A stretch of DNA of 39,346 nucleotides from JAIQFR01 sp041494445 (lineage in GTDB: Bacteria; Acidobacteriota; Polarisedimenticolia; Polarisedimenticolales; JAIQFR01): contig JBGQAU010000021.1 of assembly GCA_041494445.1 (NCBI GenBank), positions 1-39,346 on the forward strand. The letters run 5' to 3'. The translations under genes and the position numbers were made by a program. Each line of letters opens with the position of its first letter. The first letter of the stretch is position 1. Positions 33,371 through 39,346 of this stretch are shown piece by piece. Under the pieces are notes generated by a model. That model had not been told where the DNA came from and searched no databases. It worked only from the letters and a program-made list of their open reading frames with translations.

Positions 33371-34729
33371 TCAGACGGCGGGATTTTTCTTGGCGGACGC
33401 GAACCGCTCCATGAAGCGCGTCGAAAGGCGGCCGCGCACGAAGTCCTCGTCGGTGAGGATTCGCTGGTGCATCTTCACGTTGGTCTTGATCCCCTCGACG
33501 ACGAACGACTCCAGCGCTCGCCGCATCCTGAGAATCGCTTCCCCCCGCGTGTTCCCGTGGGCGATCACCTTGGCGATCATCGAGTCGTAGTGAGGCGGAA
33601 CCACCGCCTCGGCGTAGCACGCGGTGTCCACGCGGATCCCGGGCCCCCCGGGGAGGTGGAACGAGCGGATCTTCCCCGGGCTCGGCGTGAACGTATCCGG
33701 ATCCTCGGCGTTGATCCGGCACTCGATCGCGTGCCCGGAAATCGCCACCTCTTCCTGCATGAACGAGATCGGCTCGCCGGCGGCGATCCGGATCTGCTCC
33801 TTGATGAGGTCGATCCCCGTCACCATCTCGGTGACGGCGTGCTCCACCTGGATCCGCGTGTTCATCTCGATGAAGTAGAAGTCGCCCCGGTCGTCGAGCA
33901 GGAACTCGATCGTCCCGGCGTTCACGTAACTCGCGGCCCGAGCCGCCTCGAGCGCCGCAGCGGCCATTCGAGCGCGAAGCGGCGCGTCGAGAGCCGTGGA
34001 CGGGGACTCTTCCAGGAGCTTCTGGTGGCGGCGCTGGATCGAGCACTCCCTCTCGAACAGGTGGAGCAGGTTCCCGTGGGTGTCGCCGAGGATCTGGAAC
34101 TCCACGTGCCGGGGCTCCACGACGTACTTCTCGAGGTACACGTCGGGCACCCCGAAGGCGGCCCCCGCTTCCGCGCGCGCGGCGTCGAGCATCCGCCCCA
34201 TCTCTGCGGCCGTCGGGACGATCCGCATCCCTCGCCCGCCGCCTCCGGCGGAGGCCTTGATCAGCACCGGGTAGCCGATCTCCGCCGCCAGCGCCGAGGC
34301 CTGCTCCTCGTCCTGCACGACCCCTTCGCTGCCGGGAAGGACCGGCACGCCCACTTCGATCATCGTCCGGCGGGCCTCCGCCTTGTCCCCCATCTTGCGG
34401 ATGACCTCGGGACCGGGACCGATGAACGTGAGGCCGCACTCCCGGCACACTTCGGCGAACTGCGCGGACTCCGCCAGGAAGCCGTAACCGGGGTGGATCG
34501 CCTCGGCGCCCGTGATCTCGGCCGCCGAGATCACCGCGGACACGTTGAGGTAGGACTCCTTGTTGGCCGGAGGCCCGATGCAGACGTCCTCGTCCGCGAA
34601 GCGCACGTGCAGCGAGTCGGAATCCGCGGTGGAGTGGACCGCCACCGTCTTGATCCCGAGCTCTCGGCAGGCCCAGATGATCCGGAGCGCGATCTCGCCC
34701 CGGTTCGCGATCAGGATCTTCCGGAACAC
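33371..34729 (-). CDS. accC: Biotin carboxylase subunit of acetyl-CoA carboxylase
   Basis: A 452-residue protein, the usual length. It opens with FRKILIANRGEIALRII, has the ATP-grasp glycine loop SAGGGGRGMRI, FERECSIQRRHQKLLEESPS and MNTRIQVEHAVTE with the catalytic region. It carboxylates biotin on AccB using ATP and bicarbonate, the first half-reaction of fatty-acid synthesis. The GTG start has GGAAGGAA just upstream and lies 37 bp after accB. The final residues (ASAKKNPAV) look unremarkable. accBC next to type IV pilus genes is also seen in Geobacter-like genomes. Confidence 0.96.
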   Translation of the reverse strand: MFRKILIANRGEIALRIIWACRELGIKTVAVHSTADSDSLHVRFADEDVCIGPPANKESYLNVSAVISAAEITGAEAIHPGYGFLAESAQFAEVCRECGLTFIGPGPEVIRKMGDKAEARRTMIEVGVPVLPGSEGVVQDEEQASALAAEIGYPVLIKASAGGGGRGMRIVPTAAEMGRMLDAARAEAGAAFGVPDVYLEKYVVEPRHVEFQILGDTHGNLLHLFERECSIQRRHQKLLEESPSTALDAPLRARMAAAALEAARAASYVNAGTIEFLLDDRGDFYFIEMNTRIQVEHAVTEMVTGIDLIKEQIRIAAGEPISFMQEEVAISGHAIECRINAEDPDTFTPSPGKIRSFHLPGGPGIRVDTACYAEAVVPPHYDSMIAKVIAHGNTRGEAILRMRRALESFVVEGIKTNVKMHQRILTDEDFVRGRLSTRFMERFASAKKNPAV

Positions 34730-34766
34730 GTTCCTTCCGAAGGAGTCGGGGAACCGACTCTCCGCA

Positions 34767-35243
<477 letters not shown>

Positions 35244-35303
35244 GTGGCTCCCCAGAAACGGCGTCTCGATTCGCCGTGCGAAGCCACGAGCCTATCACCG
35301 GCC

Positions 35304-35332
35304 GCCGGCGGGAGTCGAGAGGCCGGCGGGAG
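35304..35332. repeat. 11-bp direct repeat upstream of accB
   Basis: GCCGGCGGGAG occurs at 35304-35314 and again at 35322-35332, a period of 18 bp. It lies in the 166-bp gap before accB, 61-89 bp upstream of the start. It could be a tandem binding site or a chance GC-rich repeat. Confidence 0.35.
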
Positions 35333-35409
35333 GCGCGAGAGCGTTGGCGAAAGTACGGCGACAAGAGAGTGCCCGAAGCGGAGCCCGGAACGACGCTTCC
35401 TGGCAGGTG

Positions 35410-35769
35410 CTACTCCACCAGCTCTGGGTGGATGCGGCTCGCCGCCTTCCGGAGCTCGAACCTGGCCCGCCCAAGGCTGCCCCCGGGAGAGAGGGCCATC
35501 AGCAGGCCGTAGTCCGGGGTCACGCTCCGGAGCACGAGCGTCGCGTTCACGGCGGACACGACGAGTTCCAGCGGGTCCTCGATTCCGGCCTCCCGGTTGA
35601 CGGAGCCGACGCGGCGAAGCAGGTCGGCGTACGACGCCACGACGAGATCCCACGGAAGATCGTCGGCCTGACCCTCGCCGGCCACGACAATCCCATCCAG
35701 CCCCACGAGGAGGGCTGCGCGGGCCCCCGGGACGCTCGTCAGGAGGGCCGCGAGGGTCTCATCGAGCAC
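35410..35769 (-). CDS. Roadblock/LC7 (MglB-like) domain protein
   Basis: A 119-residue single-domain protein. The pattern helix - GARAALLVGLDGIVVAGEG - helix - ELVVSAVNATLVLRSVTPDYGLLMALSP - C-terminal helix fits the Roadblock/LC7 fold, in which dimers bind small Ras-like GTPases. The family includes MglB, partner of MglA in polar control of type IV pili. No small GTPase gene is in the window. The GTG at 35769 overlaps the upstream gene by 11 bp, so the pair is probably co-translated. It may link pilus polarity to this locus, an inference from the neighbours. Confidence 0.75.
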   Translation of the reverse strand: MLDETLAALLTSVPGARAALLVGLDGIVVAGEGQADDLPWDLVVASYADLLRRVGSVNREAGIEDPLELVVSAVNATLVLRSVTPDYGLLMALSPGGSLGRARFELRKAASRIHPELVE

Positions 35770-36121
35770 GCTTCATCCCCCTGCTCTCGTCGATCCCGCG
35801 GAGGATCGCCCCGAGCCGACGCGCGACCCGTCGGCGGGGCGGGTCACCCGCAGCCCCCAGGATAACCCGAAATCGCCCCAGGAGTACCGCGGGGTCGGCG
35901 GCGACCGGAGGCGGAGGAGGTTCCTCCGGCTCCTCCGCCGCCTCCCGCTCGGCGATCGTGGAGAGGCTCTCGAAGAGCGCCAGGGCCTCGGCGTCGTCCG
36001 GCCGGGCGAGCAGGACGGCCTCCAGAATCCTGCGGGCGCCCCGTACGTCGCCCTGCGACGCCCTCAGCCTGGCGTGGGTGACGGTCGCCAGGGTAGCCCT
36101 GCCGTCGTCCTCCTCCGACAC
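35759..36121 (-). CDS. Small helical, TPR-like protein of unknown function
   Basis: A 120-residue acidic-then-basic protein. Residues 10-55 (ARLRASQGDVRGARRILEAVLLARPDDAEALALFESL) look like one or two TPR helices, followed by a Glu/Pro-rich segment (EEPEEPPPPP) and a basic C-terminal helix. I recognise no family. A GTG with AAGGAGG 4 nt upstream gives a clear start. It overlaps the Roadblock gene, so the two probably act together, perhaps as adaptor and GTPase-binding partner. The terminator-like hairpin at 36141-36169 lies 20 nt upstream of its start. Confidence 0.6.
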   Translation of the reverse strand: MSEEDDGRATLATVTHARLRASQGDVRGARRILEAVLLARPDDAEALALFESLSTIAEREAAEEPEEPPPPPVAADPAVLLGRFRVILGAAGDPPRRRVARRLGAILRGIDESRGMKRAR

Positions 36122-36140
36122 TCCCCCTCCTTGAGACGCG

Positions 36141-36169
36141 AAACCCCACCACCCTCCCGGGCGGCGGGG
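36141..36169 (-). terminator. Terminator-like hairpin after the pilQ operon
   Basis: On the minus-strand transcript CCCCGCCGCCC and GGGTGGTGGGG form an 11-bp stem (two G-U pairs) with a GGGA (GNRA-type) loop, followed by TTT. The stem is strong but the T-run is short, so termination may be partial. It lies 33 bp after the lipoprotein stop and 19 bp before the next start, so it could also act as an attenuator for the downstream genes. Confidence 0.6.
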
Positions 36170-36202
36170 CTCGCGAGCGTCGGGCGTCCTCGTCCGAGGC
36201 TG

Positions 36203-36745
36203 CTATCCGCCCGTCGGAACGCAGCTGTCGATCGAGATCACCCCCCCTCCCGGCGGTCCGGGCAGGGACTCGATCTCCCTGTTGTCAATCGTCTTGCCGT
36301 GGAAGGTCACATACAGATTCGCGTTGTGCCCCGCGCGGTCCGCAGTCAGGGTTCTGAGAAGAATGGGCGTGAGCGCCACGGAGCCCGTTCCGCCTGTGGG
36401 AATCGTCCCCGCATCGCTCTCAACGAACTTACCTTCGGTCCTTCCATCGTCCCACACGTAGGACACCAGCGCGCTATCGATCACCACGTCGGAGAACGGA
36501 CTCGCGGCCAGCGAGTTCTTGGACTGGTTCTTCAGGGTCACCGTGAGTCCCGTGGGAAGGGTAAAGACGCACCCGGGAATGGTCGCGTCGTACGTGGTCG
36601 TAACGGGCGGGATCGTCGGGAACTGCGAGATCGACAGAACGACGTTCGGGCTGTCCCCGTGGTCCAATGCACCGTTGCAGGCCCCGAGTAGGAGGACGAG
36701 CCCGGCGACGAACGCCACGGCATAGCTTCGATGGCTTAGACGCAT
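36203..36745 (-). CDS. Small outer-membrane-type lipoprotein of unknown function
   Basis: A 180-residue lipoprotein. The basic start (MRLSHR), a hydrophobic core and the lipobox LLGAC with Cys23 predict lipidation. The mature part is short strands with many Thr and Val (VTLKNQSKNSL, VALTPILLRTL, NLYVTFHGKTI), suggesting a beta-sandwich. Cys59 and Cys175 could form a disulfide. No TPR is present, so it is unlike PilF/Tgl pilotins. It starts 13 bp after pilQ with GGGAGG 8 nt upstream, so it is in the same operon, and a role with the secretin (pilotin or accessory) is a reasonable guess only. Confidence 0.75.
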   Translation of the reverse strand: MRLSHRSYAVAFVAGLVLLLGACNGALDHGDSPNVVLSISQFPTIPPVTTTYDATIPGCVFTLPTGLTVTLKNQSKNSLAASPFSDVVIDSALVSYVWDDGRTEGKFVESDAGTIPTGGTGSVALTPILLRTLTADRAGHNANLYVTFHGKTIDNREIESLPGPPGGGVISIDSCVPTGG

Positions 36746-36758
36746 GATTCGACCTCCC

Positions 36759-38819
36759 CTAGGAGACCTTGAGAATCTTGGGAGTGATGAATATCAGGAG
36801 CTCCCGGTTCTCGTTGGTGATGTTCTTCTGCTTGAAGAGCCAGCCGAGAACGGGCAGCTTCCGGAACCAGGGGACCCCGGACTCGCTCGCAGCCTCGTTG
36901 ATCGTGAAGATCCCGCCGATGACCGTGGTGCCACCATCGCTTATTAGGATCTTCGTCACCGCGCGCTGCGTCCTGATGGGCGGAACGTCTCCGACGCGGT
37001 TGACGAAGTCCGGAGAGTTATTCTCCACCGAAACATCGAGGATGATGGTGCCCTCCGCGGTGATCTGCGGCGTCACGCCCAGCTTCAGCGAGGCCGACAC
37101 GAACTCGACGTTGATCTCGGTGGCGGTGGTGTTCACCACCGGGATCCTGACGCCCTGCTCGATCTCGGCCCGCTCGTTGTTCTGGGTGGCGATCTTGGGC
37201 GACGAGAGGATGCGGCCGCGCCCCTCGGTCTCCAGGGCGTTCAGGGCCAGGTCGAGCGTGAACGAGTCCAGGACGTTCCCGAACTTGAACGCCAGGTTGC
37301 TCGCTCCGCCTCCGCCCGGTAGGTTCAGACCGTACTGCACCGCCGCATTGTGGGGAAAGGCGAGAGACGTGGCCGTGCCGCGCGACGCGTCAGCGATCCC
37401 GGAGAACCCCCACTTCACGCCGAAGTCCTGGACGAACTCCCTCGAGGTCTCCACGATGCGAGCCTCGATCATCACCTGCGGAGTCTCCGCGTCGAGGGTG
37501 GAGATCAGCTTGTCCAACGGCTCGACCTTCTTCGGGATGTCGCTGATGATCAGAGTATTGGTCCGCTCGTCGACGATCACGCGACCACGCGGCGACAGCA
37601 CGCCGCCGTCCCGGATGACGCGCTCGACCTCCTTCGCCTTCGCGTAGGACAGGGTCCGCGTGACGGTGGTCGGCTCCACCTCGAGCTCCTTGGCCTCCTT
37701 GAGCTGCTTCCTGCCGGCCGCTTCCGCGGCGAGCTTTTGCGTCGAGGCGATCCGGATGACGTTGTCCTCCATCACCTTGTCCAGACCGTTGTTCTTCAGG
37801 ATGATGTCCAGCGCCTGGTCCCAGGGCGCGTTGTCGAGGACGATCGTGACACGCCCCTCCACGCTCGGGTCGAGGACGAAGTTGAGGCCCGAGATCTCGT
37901 GGAACAGCCGGAAGACCTGCTTGATGTCGGCGTCGACGAGGTTCAGCGAGAGGCGCTTCCCGGTGTACTGCGCCTGGTCCTTCGCGATGGTCTTGGTCTC
38001 GAAGGACTGCGCGGCCGGGACCTTCGATGGCGGTGCGACCGCCTGGAACGGCGCGGGGGCCGGGGCCGCAGGCGGGGCCGGCTCCTCGGCGGCCATCGTC
38101 GGCATGGCTTCGAGCAGAACCTGGAGGGACTGGGGCGCGAGGGATCGCGCCGGTGCCGGCTGCGCGGCAGCGGCCGGCGGATCCGCTGCGGCGAGCGCCT
38201 CCGGGGTTTTTTCGGCGACGGCAACCGGCGCGGCTTCCGCGGGAGCAGCCGGGGCCTTCGCCAGCGGCTCCGCGGGTCGCGCCGGGGTGGGAAGGTCGGC
38301 CGCAGGCGCGATCTGACGTGCCGTGACCGGCTCGGGAGCGCTCGTCGCCTGAGCGGTCGCCGTCACGGCCGGCGTCCGCGCCGCGGCGTCGAACGATACG
38401 ACGAGGTTCGAGCCCTGCCGCTCGATCCGGTAGGGAACGGTCTCGTCGAGATCGAACACCACCCGGGTGACCGGCGACGGCTCGGCGCGGTACTGCCCGG
38501 CGCGGACGCGTGCCAGCCCACCCTTCCCGACGGGGATCTGGCGCGTCGCGAGCCGGCTGACCACACCGGGCAGGTCCAGGACCAGCCGACTCGGCCGTTC
38601 GAGGACCTGGGGCTCGTAGGAGATCGCCCCGTCCCCGGACAGCGTGACGACGGGGTGCCCGCCGGAATCGGTGGAGACCTCCACGGCTTTGAGGTTGCGG
38701 GCCGCGACAGGGTCCGCGGCGGCCGCAAGCGCGAAGGCGCTTTCCCCGGCCGCGAACGGTCCCCCGGCCAGCAACAGCGCGGCCAGCGCCGCCAGGATCA
38801 ACATGCCGTGCTTACTCAT
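36759..38819 (-). CDS. pilQ: Type IV pilus secretin PilQ
   Basis: A 686-residue protein. A signal peptide (about 1-34), one AMIN domain (about 43-143), a long Ala/Pro linker (about 145-270), an STN/N0 domain (about 285-360; LVDADIKQVFRLFHEISG), a Secretin_N domain (about 385-445; RVIVDERTNTLIISD) and the secretin barrel (about 450-685) ending KNITNENRELLIFITPKIL. It forms the outer-membrane pore for the pilus. A start ATG overlaps pilP by 8 bp. Only one AMIN repeat is clear; some PilQ proteins have two or three. Confidence 0.95.
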   Translation of the reverse strand: MSKHGMLILAALAALLLAGGPFAAGESAFALAAAADPVAARNLKAVEVSTDSGGHPVVTLSGDGAISYEPQVLERPSRLVLDLPGVVSRLATRQIPVGKGGLARVRAGQYRAEPSPVTRVVFDLDETVPYRIERQGSNLVVSFDAAARTPAVTATAQATSAPEPVTARQIAPAADLPTPARPAEPLAKAPAAPAEAAPVAVAEKTPEALAAADPPAAAAQPAPARSLAPQSLQVLLEAMPTMAAEEPAPPAAPAPAPFQAVAPPSKVPAAQSFETKTIAKDQAQYTGKRLSLNLVDADIKQVFRLFHEISGLNFVLDPSVEGRVTIVLDNAPWDQALDIILKNNGLDKVMEDNVIRIASTQKLAAEAAGRKQLKEAKELEVEPTTVTRTLSYAKAKEVERVIRDGGVLSPRGRVIVDERTNTLIISDIPKKVEPLDKLISTLDAETPQVMIEARIVETSREFVQDFGVKWGFSGIADASRGTATSLAFPHNAAVQYGLNLPGGGGASNLAFKFGNVLDSFTLDLALNALETEGRGRILSSPKIATQNNERAEIEQGVRIPVVNTTATEINVEFVSASLKLGVTPQITAEGTIILDVSVENNSPDFVNRVGDVPPIRTQRAVTKILISDGGTTVIGGIFTINEAASESGVPWFRKLPVLGWLFKQKNITNENRELLIFITPKILKVS

Positions 38820-39346
38820 TGGCCTTATCCTCCTCCGGCGGGACCAGCCTCTTCACGACGTCCCGGTAGGGCTTGATCAGCCGCGGGTCGTCGACCTGCT
38901 GGCGGAAGGTGACGGTTCCGGCCTTGGGATCCACGGCGATGAGCGTGCCGTCGTAGACCTCGTCGCCGACCCTCAGGAAGTACCCCTTGTTGTCCGACCC
39001 CATGAACAGGGTCATGTCGCCACCCGATGGGTCCCGGACGAGGCCCACCAGGACGATTTCCGAGACCAGCATTCCGGCCACGCCCCTCGGGCGCGGGCCT
39101 TTCCTCTTGATTGCCAGGTCTTCGTAGAGCGAGCGGAACGGATCCCGACGCCCGCCGGGATCGTACGAGAATCTCTGGCCGCTCAGGAGTTGCTCCTGCT
39201 GGCGCAGGATCGTCTCGACGGTCTGGTTCCCCTCCGCCTCGGCGCGCTTCGCCTCGGCGGCGGCCGCCGCGCCCTGCGCCTCCTGCGGGGGAGCCGGGGC
39301 TCCCTGCGCGAGAGCGGGGGACGCTGCCATCACCACGAGGGCGAGG
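38812..39346 (-). CDS. pilP: Type IV pilus alignment protein PilP (5' end beyond right edge)
   Basis: The visible C-terminal part is about 177 residues. The frame stays open to the window end, and its first codons (LALVVMAASPALAQG) read as the core and AxA cleavage site of a signal peptide, so the GTG at 39336 is not the true start. After a Gln/Ala-rich stretch come DPFRSL, then GMLVSEIVLVGLVRDPSGGD, GYFLRVGDEVYDGTLIAVD and VTFRQQVDD, the PilP beta domain. It links the inner-membrane PilN/PilO to PilQ. pilM, pilN and pilO are expected just to the right. Confidence 0.9.
   Translation of the reverse strand, partial: LALVVMAASPALAQGAPAPPQEAQGAAAAAEAKRAEAEGNQTVETILRQQEQLLSGQRFSYDPGGRRDPFRSLYEDLAIKRKGPRPRGVAGMLVSEIVLVGLVRDPSGGDMTLFMGSDNKGYFLRVGDEVYDGTLIAVDPKAGTVTFRQQVDDPRLIKPYRDVVKRLVPPEEDKANE

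Overview
The window is very GC-rich DNA from a diderm (Gram-negative-type) bacterium. Evidence for an outer membrane is the secretin PilQ, the PilP lipoprotein-type partner and an ABC-type polysaccharide exporter. Almost every gene lies on the minus strand, and genes are often joined by 4-bp GTGA, ATGA or TTGA overlaps. The order pilP-pilQ, accB-accC, pilB-pilT-pilC-pilS-pilR-pilin resembles type IV pilus loci of Geobacter- and Myxococcus-type bacteria and of Acidobacteriota. I favour an uncultured high-GC lineage near those groups, but the sequence alone does not fix the phylum.

Read in the direction of transcription (right to left), the window opens with a type IV pilus block. It has pilP (its start lies beyond the right edge), pilQ, a small unknown lipoprotein and a strong GNRA-loop terminator-like hairpin. 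Next come a small alpha-helical protein, a Roadblock/LC7 protein and the biotin carboxyl carrier and biotin carboxylase genes accB-accC. A 308-bp AT-richer gap carries a near-consensus sigma70 promoter. Then follow pilB, pilT, pilC, the sensor kinase pilS, the sigma54 activator pilR, and a GspG-type (pseudo)pilin.

The pilin runs straight into glycan genes. Its 3' end overlaps by 29 bp the first of two tandem Wzy_C (O-antigen ligase/O-oligosaccharyltransferase superfamily) membrane proteins with TPR tails. A GT-C/TMTC-like membrane glycosyltransferase follows. After a 177-bp gap comes a surface-polysaccharide cluster: an AsnB-type amidotransferase, a methyltransferase, a GT4, the Wzm/Wzt ABC exporter pair, an FkbM methyltransferase, another methyltransferase and a CgeB-like glycosyltransferase. 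A plus-strand pair of GT2 glycosyltransferases (8847-10774) interrupts it, fired from a divergent node with an inverted repeat. The left block resumes on the minus strand: GT4, GT9, methyltransferase, GT2, a WecA/MraY-type lipid-carrier sugar-phosphate transferase, an FAD oxidoreductase, a second AsnB-type protein and the start of another GT4.

Together, the left 21 kb can plausibly start a glycan on undecaprenyl phosphate, extend, methylate and amidate it, and flip it through Wzm/Wzt. The right 18 kb builds the pilus. The coupling of a pilin gene to two Wzy_C proteins is the most interesting point: it suggests, but does not prove, transfer of a glycan to the pilin or a shared pilus/glycan surface programme. 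No rRNA, tRNA, CRISPR array, insertion sequence or phage gene was seen.
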